Of a stretch of 64,000 nt of DNA, positions 23,171-33,826 are shown piece by piece. Origin of the DNA: Lampris incognitus (Eukaryota; Chordata; Actinopteri; Lampriformes; Lampridae); contig NC_079220.1 in the NCBI RefSeq assembly GCF_029633865.1, forward strand, positions 59,731,612-59,795,611, in the 5' to 3' direction. Every line of letters starts with the position of its first letter. The stretch's first letter is position 1. The notes beneath the pieces are model-generated. The model made no database searches. It was not told the origin of the DNA and worked only from the letters and a program-made list of their open reading frames with translations. The position numbers were made by a program, and so were the translations under genes.

Positions 23171-23334
23171 TACCAGGCCCTGTCGAGTGCTCTGTACCTA
23201 TTCTGACACAATAAGGGTTTTAGTTTTGCAAAACGTTAATGACTTCTGCATAAGGAGAATACTTGTTAAGAAGCTTAAGAGCAGCGTTTGACCATGCCAT
23301 CTACTACACTTCATTCAAAGGACCTTGGTAGTTA

Positions 23335-23645
23335 TTTATATTCTTCTTCTTCTTTCGGCTTGTTCCCTGTTTCTCAGAGGTCGCCACAGCAGATTGTTCA
23401 GTTTCCATCAGTACCCTGTGAGGGCACAGCACCGACGGCGGCCATTGTTAACCTGGGCCTCGGCCGATCTGGTACAATCTTGTCAATCTGCATAATGATT
23501 TGGCAAAATGTTACGTCGGATGCCCTTCCTGACACAACCGCTAACTCTGTGGACGGGGGCACTGATAAAGCACTGGATGCCGTCCCAGTATTCATGGATT
23601 TGCGCCCATACCTGTTGCCACACCTGTGTGATGTTCATGCTGTTT
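23335..23645 (+). mobile_element. Interspersed repeat fragment, unnamed
   Basis: Starts with a TTC run and contains TTTCTCAGAGGTCGCCACAG, TGAGGGCACAGCACCGACGG and CAAAATGTTACGTCGGATGC. I recognise this type as a dispersed fish repeat but cannot name the family with confidence. The open frame across it (119 codons) has no domain. Confidence 0.5.
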
Positions 23646-25464
23646 AATCAGAATGCTGATGTCACGCCTGTCAGATAGGTGGATTGTGTTGGCATGAGAT
23701 GAAATAAGATGAAACATATAGAAATTTGCAAAATGCGCAAAATGTGAGAATTAAGCTCACAGAGATCACTTCAACTCATGAAAAATGGGGGCAAAAATAA
23801 AAGTGTTGCATTTAAATGTTTGCTGAGTGAATATCCAAATGGAACAGGGTTGGGTGGGATTTCGGGGGGGGGGAGGAGACTGATTTGACCCGCAGCCAAT
23901 AATGCCCAGCCATTTTTAAAAGAATATTGACATCAATGTACTTATTGGCTAGTTTCAATTTGATGGCAGAAGATTACTCATCTCTCTAAATCTTGCCCCC
24001 AGTCATTGGACATTTTTGTAGTGTATGCCTGCCTGCAACAAGTGCAGGTTGATGTAACTGAAAAATTGTTGTATTTTTGAGGTATGTAGTTGGTACTTGG
24101 TAGTTGGTACTTGGTAGTTGGTACTTGGTAGTTATTTACATTAAGGCTCCTTTATCTCTTCACACACACACACAAGCTTGCATACTTACACATGCAAATA
24201 CTACATGCAAGCACCCACACGCGCACATCCACCCGAATGCAAAGAGAAACCTCGAGACAAACAATCACACAGGGCGGGTGAGACGCTGTCAGCTCTTGTT
24301 CCAAGTCACTGTACTGCAGTGCAATGGGAGTTGTCCAGCTTTGTTACTGTGCTTTAGATATCCCCAGCAGACACGCACCCATCCCCTTTAAGCCACAGCC
24401 GCTCTTATCTGCAGCAGAAGCCCCCAAAACAAACACGTAGCCACCATCCACCTACCCCATTCCTCACCCCCACCCCCCAGAGCGACCTACGCCTGGATTC
24501 CAGTGCAGTCTATCATACCACTGTGACATATGGGCCTGCGGGCCACTCCCACACCTGGTGCCCCTGGGTCCTCCTGATACTGTGTGATGAAGGCAGAAGG
24601 ACGGAGAGGGGAAACGCAACCCATGCCCCCCCCCACCCCCCTTTCCTCATAACTAGATACCAAATTTAGAAGGCAGGCTTCTTAATAATTGTGATAATCA
24701 AAAATTTAACATGTGAATTCAGATTTCGCGAGCAACCGCGAACTTGGGCTTCCCACTGTGCGGCGTTCTGCTTCATAAAGCCTAAATTGAGACTCGCCAA
24801 ACATCTGACACATTTCTTTTTTTGGTTTAGTATGGATCGGGTTGCTCTCTCCTGTTGCTGGGTCCGTTGCCTGTTTAATTTTTTGAGCTCTGATAAGATG
24901 TTACGGATTTGATAAGGCAGGTTGGTCACTGACAGCGCCTTGTTCCTTATATTTTTACTAAGCAGGAGCATGTGTGTTGTATTCAGAAACACCAGGAGCA
25001 GAACTTTTAGAGCAGGCAACACTGGCCAAGGGGATTCATACCTCTGAGCTTGTTTATAGTTAGACACATTTTTCTTTTTGAAGGTCAAACATCTATCTCT
25101 GGTTGATGAAACAAGCATTGTTTTCATTCAAAAGCAATGCTGACCGTACACATCTGTGGTGCTGCTACCTTAACTGGCCTGTATGTTTGAAAGGAACTCG
25201 AAATTCTTCCTGCCATGTCCTCAGCACATGAATCAGACTTGGCATGTCACGGGACCTTAATCAGTGCAACGCAATCTGCAGAACTGTGCTGGTGGTGCTG
25301 ATGGTGATGGGAGAGAGAGAGAGAGCGAGAGAGAAAGAGAGAGAGCGAGAGAGAAAGAGAGAGACCTGCTATTCATCACTTCCTAGTCTATGCGTGAGTG
25401 AGTGAGGAAAAGATAGACAACACCATAGAAACGGAGGAATCTTCTGAGTGACTCTGCGAGACTC
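23646..25464. other. Unassigned sequence
   Basis: No gene recognised. Three copies of a 14-base word (GGTACTTGGTAGTT) lie at 24091-24132, a small CA-rich stretch near 24163, and a GA-rich tract at 25312-25364. A 153-codon minus-strand frame at 24666-25127 has no domain, an ordinary composition for AT-rich non-coding DNA, and I do not call it. Confidence 0.4.
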
Positions 25465-25638
25465 TGTCCTTAGAAGAGGCTGATTTCTAGCTAGTTGAAG
25501 CTTGGGAGAGATGTCATGGCATACTGGAGAAGACTAGAGAGGAAAACAGTGTGTCCTTAGAAGAGGCTGATTTCTAGCTAGTTGAAGCTTGGGAGAGATG
25601 TCATGGCATACTGGAGAAGACTAGAGAGGAAAACAGTG
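25465..25638. repeat. 87-bp tandem duplication
   Basis: Two nearly identical copies, 25465-25551 and 25552-25638, each containing CCTTAGAAGAGGCTGATTTC and GTCATGGCATACTGGAGAAG. The near identity shows a recent event. Confidence 0.9.
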
Positions 25639-25683
25639 TGTGCTTATGAGGGAGGGTGGGGAGTTACATACATATACACTTGG

Positions 25684-26035
25684 ATTGCCTGGATCACCAC
25701 CTTGTCGTGGTGGAGAAGCTTGCTTATACTAATGACCCCAAGAGCTATGCTGTCCAGAGCTTGGCTCCTGGTAGGGTCACCCAAGGCGGATGGGTCAAGG
25801 GGGAGGTTCCAGACGAAGTGCAATCTAACAGAGACCTCAGGGGCGGAACTGGCAGAAGACAATGCCAGTGAAGGCAGATGAGGGCTGCAACAGAGGGTGA
25901 TCCCCAATCATCTTGGTTCTCCATGCCTTTGGACTCTGGCCACTCCCTGCCAAGGACCGTGTTGTGGCTGCAGGCACACCAGCCACTCCGTGTAAAAAAC
26001 TGTCACGTGCAGGCATCCTCCTGCAAGGATACCCA
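25684..26035 (+). mobile_element. Interspersed repeat also found inverted at 58600-58975
   Basis: Begins CCTGGATCACCACCTTGTCG and includes GGCTCCTGGTAGGGTCACCC and CCATGCCTTTGGACTCTGGC. The copy at 58600-58975 on the opposite strand shares these words (for example GGTGACCCTACCAGGAGCCG). It probably belongs to a LINE 5' region or a long SINE; the family is unknown to me. Confidence 0.6.
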
Positions 26036-26243
26036 CAAGGACCTAGAAGGAGGACAGTCATACTCGACTCTGAGTGCTGCTGATGACATGCATATACACC
26101 GATAAGCCAAAACATTAAAAACAATGACAGGTAAGAGAAAAACATGGATCATCTTGTTACAATAGCACCTGTTAAAGGGTGGGATACATTTGGCAGTGAG
26201 TGAACCATCAGTTCTTGAAGTTGATGTGTTAATAGCAAGATAA

Positions 26244-26505
26244 ATGGGCAAGCGTAAGGATCTGAGAGACTTTGACAAGGGCCAAACTGTGATGGCTAGA
26301 CGACTGGGTCAGAACATCTCCAAAACGGCAGGTCTTGTGGGGTGTTCCTGGTATGCAGTGTTCAGTACCTACCAAAAGTGGTCCAAGGAAGGGCAACCAG
26401 TGAACCAGCCACAGGGTGATGGGTGCCCAAGATTCACTGATGCGTGTGGGGAGGGAAGGCTAGCCCATCTGGTCCGATCCCCCATGAGATCTGCTGTGGC
26501 TCCAT
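26244..26505 (+). pseudogene. Tc1 transposase N-terminal part
   Basis: Begins [20 protein letters not shown] and continues through [12 protein letters not shown], the paired-like helix-turn-helix that binds the inverted repeats, and VSTYQKW-like sequence. It is cut after about 87 codons by an inserted LINE-like fragment, downstream of which the same gene resumes near 27016. Non-functional. Confidence 0.85.
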
Positions 26506-27015
26506 TTTTTTTCCCATTTACCTTTATTTAACCAGGTTAGTCCCATTGAGAGCTGGCCAAGAATGGCAGCAGGACACCAGTTTCAGCACACACTCACATG
26601 AAGACAACAGAATAGCTCAAAGTGCAAAATAGCATAAAAATGAAGGGAAAAGATACAAACCTGTTATCAATGGAAACATTTACAATTTCCAATAGACTCA
26701 GATTCTATAGACTTGACCGTACCTTTAAATTCGGATAGAGTAACCAAGTCCTGGAGTTTAAGTCTGTTCTGCAGGCTATTCCAGGCAGATGGTGCAGAAA
26801 ACATAAAGGCCTTCTAGCCCAGCTCAGTCCAAACTTTGGGAACAGTCATTTGCAAGGTGTCCTGAGACCGTAACCCATAAGTGCCATGTTTTATGGACAG
26901 AAAGATAGATAAATAACAGGGGAGGGTACCCAGAATGGCCTTATAGATAAAAACATACCAGTGACTAAGTCGCCGTGTTGATAGAGCAGGCCAACTGACT
27001 TTGGAGTAAAGGACA
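26506..27015 (-). mobile_element. LINE 3'-end fragment inserted in the Tc1 transposase gene
   Basis: The plus strand begins TTTTTTTTCCCATTTACC then TTTATTTAACCAGGTTAGTC, a well-known fish LINE 3' end read in reverse. The minus strand (27128-26814) carries a short tail of coding-like sequence (LSTRRLSHWYVFIYKAILG). It interrupts Tc1 sequence whose two sides (CTGCTGTGGCTC and AAATTGCTGAAAAAGTTAAT) would otherwise join. Target-site duplications are not clear. Confidence 0.65.
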
Positions 27016-27612
27016 CAGTGATGAGTGCTGAAATTGCTGAAAAAGTTAATGCTGCCTATGATAGACAGGTGTCGTCTCAACTTGCTGTGTATGGGGCTGT
27101 GTAGCTGCAGACCAGTCAAAGTGCCCATGATGCCCCCTGTCCACCGCCGAGAGTGCCTACTATGGGCACGCGAGCACCAGAACTGGACCGTGGAGCGGTG
27201 GAAGAAGGTGGCCTGGTCTGATGGATCATGTTTTCTTTTACATCCTGTGGACGGCCAGGTGCGTGTGCATCATTTACCTGGGGAGGAGATGGGACCAGGA
27301 TGCACTGTGGGAAGAAGGCAAGCTGGTGGAGGCAGTGTGGTGCTCTGGGCAATGTTCTGCTAGGACACTTTGGGTCCTGGTATTCATGTGGATGTTAAAC
27401 TGGCATACCACCTACCTAAACATATTTGCAGACCAAGTACACCCCTTCATGGCAACAGTATTCCCTGATGGTAGTGGCCTCTTTCGGCAGGATAATGCAC
27501 CCTGCCACACTGCACATATTGATCAGGAAGGGTTTGAGGAACATAACAAAGAGTTCAAGATGTTCCTTTGGCCTCCAAATTTCCCAGATCTCAATCCAAT
27601 CGAGCATCTGTG
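27016..27612 (+). pseudogene. Tc1 transposase C-terminal part
   Basis: Two frames carry the catalytic core. VHRRECLLWAREHQNW..VAWSDGS holds the first Asp, and RQDNAPCHTAHI holds the second. FPDLNPIEHL precedes the third acidic position but is followed at once by a stop codon TGA (27610-27612) where the family has Trp. A frameshift lies between about 27360 and 27400. Together with the insertion upstream, this gene is dead. Confidence 0.88.
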
Positions 27613-27844
27613 AGATTTGCTGGAGAACAAGTCTGACCCATGGAGGCCCCACCTCGCAACTTACAGGACTTAAAGGATCTGCTGCTAACGTCTTGATGCC
27701 ATATAACAGAGGAAACCTTCAGAGGTCTTGTGGAGTCCATGCCTTGATGGGTCAGAGCTGTTTTGGTGGCACAAGGGGACCTACACAATATTAGGTTGGT
27801 GGTTGTAATGTTTCTGAAACTGACTGTTGCAATCATTAGCAAAG

Positions 27845-27975
27845 TCCACTGCCTTTGCCCTGTGATGGCCTGGCGGCCTGTCCAGGGTGTCTCCCCGTCT
27901 GCCGCCTAATGTCTGCTGGGATAAGCTCCAGTATCCTGCGACCCTGAGAGCAGAATAATGGTTTGGATAATGGAT
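27845..27975 (+). mobile_element. DANA-like SINE, 3' tail fragment
   Basis: Contains CCCTGTGATGGCCTGGCGGC, CTGTCCAGGGTGTCTCCCCG and GGTTTGGATAATGGATGG, the 3' third of the DANA-like family. The head and core are absent. It sits within the right end of the Tc1 copy. Confidence 0.8.
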
Positions 27976-28017
27976 GGCTGGATGGGTGGTTGTAATGTTT
28001 TGGCTGATGTATGTGTG

Positions 28018-28033
28018 CGTGTGTGTGTATGTA

Positions 28034-28075
<42 letters not shown>

Positions 28076-28090
28076 TATATATATATATGT
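28018..28090. repeat. GT/TA microsatellite
   Basis: Degenerate GT units followed by two TA runs. Frames across it are artefacts. Confidence 0.9.
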
Positions 28091-29121
28091 GGGTGTATAC
28101 TTGTGTTTGTGTGCCTGTTTATGTGTATTCAGAATTTAATAATGTGCAAATCCACTTTGGAAACCAAAAACATGCCTATATAAACATGCTCACATCTGTA
28201 CATAACATCAAGATAAATTACGCCTGCGCACCACTTTCCCTAGACCCTCCACATGTGCTCTGACTCAACAGGCTGAAACGAAGCCATTGAAAGTCATAAC
28301 ACAAAGAGTGCAGGGAGGATGAGGTTTTTTTTGATAGAGCAGGTTCACTGGGAAATGGACCAAAGTGTTGCCCCCCCCCCCCAGCGCATTAATCCATATC
28401 ATCTATACATGTCGCCTTGTTTCTGGTACCTGGAAAAAAATAGCTGTAGCTATTTCAAAACACTATTTCTGTCTACTTACAGTCATGGTGAGTTTAAATG
28501 TCTTATGCAACAGAAAGCATGAATGCGTTCATGAATACTTTCATGAATAATATTTAAACCTATGAAAAAATGAAGCCCTGGTGATAGCGGGCCAGCTTTT
28601 GAGCTGTCTCAGTTTTGAATCTTCAACAATATGTACTTTATGTTTCATGATTCCATGTGCAAAATATTTCATCAGCAACATTTCAGCAACGTGTCCTCGA
28701 AAGGAAGCTTGTGATATTTTTCTCTTGGATCCGTGAAGACAAGATTGTTGTCTGGATGAAACGCTAAGTTGTGTGCATCGGTGGTGGAGGAAGTCAAAAC
28801 ATGCAGACTTAAAGCTGCCTCTGTAGCAGTTGGTACCGGTGGTGCGGGGCCAGTAATCATGAATGAACGCTTTTACTACTTCAGCCTCGCACCCCTGATC
28901 GAGGATATGAGTACAGGTCAACTCCAACCTTCACTATGAACATATAGGAGATGCTCTGTGTTGCCAGGGGAAGGTGGGGTTCTTCCAGATTTAGAGCAAA
29001 CTTCTTTCATCAACACTGCTGCAAAAGGGGCAGCTGCAAATAATAACACACAGGGAAGTACTCAGATCCGTGATCCAGGAAGTTCCACGGGAGCCTGTGT
29101 AAGCAGTTATTTATGATGGGG
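28091..29121. other. Unassigned sequence
   Basis: No gene or known repeat recognised. A minus-strand frame of 128 codons (28541-28927) has no domain I know, several in-phase Met, and no splice context; I leave it uncalled. It might be an old mobile-element remnant. Confidence 0.35.
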
Positions 29122-29132
29122 TATGAACACCT

Positions 29133-29278
29133 ATCCATCCATCCACTATCCGAAGTGCTTATCCTGCTCTCAGGGTCACGGGGATGCAGGAGTCTATCCT
29201 AGCAGTCACTGGGCGGCAGGCGGGGAGACACCCTGGACAGGCCGCCAGGCCATCACACAGGGCCCGCACGCACACACA

Positions 29279-29351
<73 letters not shown>

Positions 29352-29575
29352 GTTCATACCTAGGGACAATGTAGTACGGCCGATTCACCTGACCTACATG
29401 TGTTTGGACCGTGGGAGGAAACCGGAGCCCCGGAGGAAACCCAGACAGACACGGGGAGACCATGCAAACTCCACACAGAGGACGACCCGGGACGACCCCC
29501 GAGGTTTAGACTACCCCGGGGCTCGAACCCAGGACCTTCTTGCTGTGAGGCGACCGCGCTAACCACTATGCCGCC
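29133..29575 (-). mobile_element. DANA-like SINE with 11-bp target-site duplication
   Basis: Full-length copy in reverse: CCATCC tail, a long CA tract (29262-29350), conserved core, B box GCTCGAACCCAGG and head CTAACCACTATGCCGCC. The flanks TATGAACACCT at 29122-29132 and 29576-29586 are identical. The right flank continues directly into LINE coding sequence. Confidence 0.92.
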
Positions 29576-29576
29576 T

Positions 29577-30060
29577 ATGAACACCTAGAGAGCTTCACAT
29601 ACTTGGATTCAGTTAAGAGAAATGACGGTGGTTGTACAGATGACATAAAAATCAGAATCACCCTAGCAAAGAAAAGAATGATGGCAATGGTACCAATATG
29701 GAGAGATAGGGGAATAAGAAAAGAAGTGAAAGTCAGTCTATTTAAAGCACTCGTCTGGCCAGTGTTGTCATATGGAGCTGAAAGTTGGACATTGAATAAC
29801 GCGATGGTAAACAGGATGGAGGCTGCAGACATGTGGCTTTATCGTAGGATGCTTCGAATAAGTTGGACAGAGAAATGAATGAATGCGAGCATCCTTTATG
29901 AATTAGGAACAAAAGAGGACTAATGGAACATATAATGAAAAGAAAGTTATCATTCTTTGGGCATACCTGTCATCCAGGTGGAAGTAAATTAACAAAGACA
30001 GCGATTTTGGGAACTACACCGGCAAAGCGCGAGAGAGGCCGACCAAAAAGGCTGGAGTTG
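29577..30060 (+). pseudogene. RTE-type LINE C-terminal relic
   Basis: Coding-like sequence reads HLESFTYLDS, DDIKIRITLAKKRM, PVLSYGAESWTLNNAM and RMLRISWTEK, the C-terminal part of RTE-clade endonuclease/reverse transcriptase proteins, where YLGS..DG..D..I..RI..A and VLLYG.E.WTL are typical. A stop follows WTEK and the remaining sequence (LMEHIMKRKLSFFGH-like) is frame-shifted. The RT core is absent and the SINE at 29133-29575 lies at its 5' side. Confidence 0.78.
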
Positions 30061-31742
30061 TTGCCCTGTCTGACTTAAGGCTCAGGGATTCCAACCAGCT
30101 CACCGAGGAGGCTGTGGGGGACACTCACATGCAGGCCCCAACACTCACCGCCCCACTTCACTACCTGGCCACTTGTATGCTAGTCGTACAGCTGACTCGC
30201 CATGGCTTCGAACCCGCGAAAGAGGAATAGAGCCACATGTGAAACATATTTAGTGGCGTTCTGAGATTAAAGTCAATTCTAAGCTTGAAGTCAGAATTCT
30301 GAGACTAAAATTAAACTAGCATGACTAATTGACTTTCTTTTTATTCCATTCATTTGATCTTAAACCTTTTTTAATTGCCATTTAATTGCCATGTGCATTA
30401 CATACACTAGGAATCTAGCTTAGCATTGATACAGAGAATAAAATAAAGCAAAAATAAAATAAAATAAGTATGTGGAAAAAATATAATATACACAAAAGCA
30501 CACATATGTGTGTGTGTGTATATATATATATACGTATATATACATATATATAGGCTGTGAGGTTACTGTGCTAAGCACTGCGCCACCGTGCCGCCCAAAT
30601 AAAATTATTATTATTATCAATGAAAAAAACTTCCTCTACATGTACACCAGCTTCACTGTGGACCTCCATGACAGGCTAACACATCCTGCTGACACAGGTT
30701 TGCTCTTCTAAGCAGACGTTGACTCCCTGCTGAACTCTGGCTCTCTTTACATGCGTTTACATAGCCATTACATGAGTTGTTTGCATATGTGAGTGTGAGA
30801 TCACATGGTATAATTTTACTTCTGGTGTCTCCATAAAGTGATAAATCCCTCTAGAAGAATGGGTGCTCCAAATGCAATAGTTCCCTTCTCATCAGAACTG
30901 CTATCTATGGCGCTTACTTGACTCTACCTTGTGTTAACTTTTTATTGTGTACCCTGCTTTGTTTTGATTTTACACCGTCTAATACAGTGCTGCTTGTTTG
31001 TTTTGTTTTTACTGTGTTCTGTAAGGTGTCTTTGAGTGTTTTGAAAGGAGCCCACAAATAAAATGCATTATTATTATTATCATTATTATCATTATTACTT
31101 TGCATTGCCATAGTATATATATAAAGTCTGAGCCATAACTACTAACTCAAACAGCTGTGGTTCCTTGTGGCAGCTACCATCTATGGTTTGTGGACCTCAG
31201 GCGAGGCTAGATGTGCTAAGTAGTGCTGATGAGTAGGCCAAATGTAATGTGATGGTTGTTCTGTTGTAAAGAGCTTTGGGTCCTCGAACTAGAAAAGCAC
31301 TGTAGAAATACAGTTATTTCATTATGTTTCAAGTGAAGCGTCGGTTCAATGTTGTTGTCTTTTGAATGCTATCAGTGATTTTGCTATATCGTTGAAACCA
31401 TTCGGTCAAGCGTTTGTGGGCCAAACTGCAGCTCATTTGACTTTATGCTATTGGTTCCAAGGAAAACCTCATGCAGGCTACACAGTTCATGTATGATCCT
31501 CTCTAAAATACTCAACACGTCCAGTGCAGATATGTTGACTATCATCCACTGGAAACAAAAGCTGCCTTTTTCCTAGGAAGGAAGATTCTATTGCTGTAGA
31601 CGTTACTGCTGCTGCATTTCACAACAGGTTGCCTGTGATCCATTTTTAATGTTGCGCTTTTTCAGAGTAAAGTAAAAATTTGATTGCTGTTGATACTTTC
31701 TCATTTTCATCCGCTTTCCTCCCCCACCGTATCCTGACCGTA
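30061..31742. other. AT-rich sequence with repeat fragments
   Basis: No gene. Contains a GT/TA microsatellite (30505-30552), a 45-base head fragment of a DANA-like SINE in reverse (30552-30596, ACTGCGCCACCGTGCCGCCC), and a 3' end of the type AATAAAATGCATTATTATTA at 31059-31100. The stretch 31255-31320 (GTAAAGAGCTTTGGGTCC) resembles the 3' end of a fish retroposon. Confidence 0.55.
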
Positions 31743-32403
31743 GTATCAGGGGTGTAGCACAAAATTCTGGGCCCTGTACATAAGCAGTCTCGCTTTGGGG
31801 CCCCTTTCCTCTTTCATCTCTCGTGCATTTTTTGAGTTCTAGCGTACTGTACATTATTTATTATCACAGTACATTAACCTATTTTAACCTAACTTAACCT
31901 AACTAAACTATCTTGCAGTGGTTGAAAAAATGTATAGCAGCTAGGTAGCTAGCTGCTATATAAAAGCTCCTAGCTCACCTTTCTTTTAGAAGAAATTGCT
32001 CAACAGTTGTTTTCCCTCATTTTGCCTTCTCTCCCTTTCCTTTTTTCTTTTCTTTTCTGGAACCCATATTTTGCCTTCTTTGGGAAAGACGTGACTCTGT
32101 TGTGCTTGTGTCAGCAGTCACTCGCCACAGGACTACAGGAGCTGCATTGAGAGATGCTCATGCAGGGTGGACTAAACCATTTTGCACCTTTTGTAAGGGG
32201 TGAGAGGGCCTCAGAGAGCCTCCACTATTTTCTTTAAGTCCCTCAACCCATGTATTGAGCCAATTTTAACTGACATTATGACACTAATTAGATAGAAATA
32301 AAAATTTGCAAACCAAAACAAACTTATAATTCCAGGCTTCCTGAGCCCCCCCCACCCCCTTCTGGGCCCTAGTAGCCCCCCCGCCCCGCTACGACACCAC
32401 TGA
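31743..32403. mobile_element. Possible non-autonomous DNA transposon with imperfect inverted ends
   Basis: The left end ATCAGGGGTGTAGCAC and the right end, read in reverse complement, TCAGTGGTGTCGTAGC are similar, and both are followed by GGGCCC-containing sequence. This is like hAT-type ends, but the flanking 8-mers do not match, so support is weak. The interior is AT-rich with no transposase. Confidence 0.35.
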
Positions 32404-32985
32404 GCCACGGAGTGGTATGACCAGCTTTGCCTAAAGGCCTTTCTCCTTCACAGCAAAGATCTGGGGAATGTACGACACACCTGTCAGTCAAGGCTACTGC
32501 ACCAACAAGCGGCAATGAAACGAGATTCAGTGGTTTTGACAGATTCCTCCATTGTGTGTCCATTATTACCTCTCTGTTTACTGTGACAGTCTGCGGTGTT
32601 CAGTGTCTTAACATCTTCATTTGTTTTCTGCTGTACAAAAATGCAATCTCGGCATAGGTGAAGTTTCCCTTACCTCAACTTATCTTAGGGCAGCATGGGT
32701 CATAGGGCTGTCAATGAATATTCCAAATAGCCGAATTGTAAAAAACAAAACAAAAAACAGACATTGGAATGTGAAAATTAACATTCGTTTAAGGAAAAAA
32801 AACAAGAAATACAGCAGCACTACCATGGCCGTGTGCCTCGCGAATTCTCGCGAGAGCCTTGGCCGCGGCACTGAATACGCTGTATGACGGACAGGAAGTC
32901 ACACAACGTCAGTTTCATTGGTTGAAAATGAAATTTAGCTCAAGCTGAAACGACCGAATAATTCAACAACAACCGTGTGGTAAAG

Positions 32986-33079
32986 ATGGCAGAGAGTTCA
33001 CAACCCAACTCGGCCGCTGAGAGAGTGTTTTTTCACTCCCAACAATCTAAAAGGCCCCATTTGGAAATTCTCAAGCTAG
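32986..33079 (+). pseudogene. Candidate first coding exon, hAT-type gene fragment
   Basis: ATG at 32986 opens a frame MAESSQPNSAAERVFF.. of 31 codons ending at a good splice donor CTAG|GTAAGC at 33080. It lies 280 bp inside the left hAT-like end. No downstream exon can be found before the minisatellite and the L1-type element, so any gene is broken. The peptide has no known domain; that it is a transposase N-terminus is inferred from position only. Confidence 0.3.
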
Positions 33080-33826
33080 GTAAGCTACAGTTAGCTTAGC
33101 ATTCCACCGCTAGTAAGTAAACTGAGGGCACATCTCAAGCTAGGTAAGCTACAGTTAGCTTAGCATTCCACCGCTAGTAAGTAAACTGAGGGCACATCTC
33201 AAGCTAGATACGCTACAGTTAGCTTAGCATTCCACCGCTAGTAAGTAAACTGAGGGCACATCTCAAGCTAGGTAAGCTACAGTTAGCTTAGCATTCCACC
33301 GCTAGTAAGTAAACTGAGGGCACATCTCAAGCTAGGTAAGCTACAGTTAGCTTAGCATTCCTCCGCTAGTAAGTAAACTGAGGGCACATCTCAAGCTAGG
33401 TAAGCTACAGTTAGTTTAGCATTCCACCGCTAGTAAGTAAGCTGAGGGTAAATCTCAAGCTAGGTAAGCTACAGTTAACTTAGCACTCCTCCGCTAGTAA
33501 GTAAACTGAGGGCACATCTCAAGCTAGGTAAGCTACAGTTAGTTTAGCATTCCACCGCTAGTAAGTAAGCTGAGGGTAAATCTCAAGCTAGGTAAGCTAC
33601 AGTTAACTTAGCATTCCTCCGCTAGTAAGTAAACTGAGGGCACATCTCAAGCTAGGTAAGCTACAGTTAGTTTAGCATTCCACCGCTAGTAAGTAAGCTG
33701 AGGGTAAATCTCAAGCTAGGTAAGCTACAGTTAGCTTAGCATTCCACCGCTAGTAAGTAAACTGAGGGCACATCTCAAGCTAGGTAAGCTACTGTTAGCT
33801 TAGCATTCCACCACTAGTAAGTAAAC
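33068..33826. repeat. 64-bp minisatellite, about 12 copies, containing a splice-donor-like motif
   Basis: Each unit reads CTCAAGCTAGGTAAGCTACA, GTTAGCTTAGCATTCCACCG, then CTAGTAAGTAAACTGAGGGC and ACAT. The unit starts with the last bases of the candidate exon and includes its splice donor, so the exon edge has been multiplied. Two sub-types alternate: GGGCACAT/AAACTG and GGGTAAAT/AAGCTG with GTTAGTTTAG or GTTAACTTAG. Confidence 0.92.

Larger units (their letters stand above)
26094..28011 (+). mobile_element. Tc1/mariner transposon copy, broken by two insertions
   Basis: The left end ACACCGATAAGCCAAAACAT and the right end, read in reverse complement, ACATCAGCCAAAACATTAC are matching terminal inverted repeats. 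Between them lies a Tc1 transposase gene in pieces. An unrelated LINE-like fragment (about 26500-27015) interrupts the gene, and a DANA-like SINE tail (27845-27975) sits just inside the right end. A partial duplicate of the right end, GGTTGGTGGTTGTAATGTTT, at 27792 precedes the SINE tail. Confidence 0.85.

Noticed and set aside
24666..25127. 153-codon minus-strand frame
   Set aside because: No recognisable domain, AT-rich composition, no splice or promoter context, no repeat family match that I can make.
28541..28927. 128-codon minus-strand frame
   Set aside because: No domain recognised. It could be a mobile-element remnant, but nothing in it supports a call.
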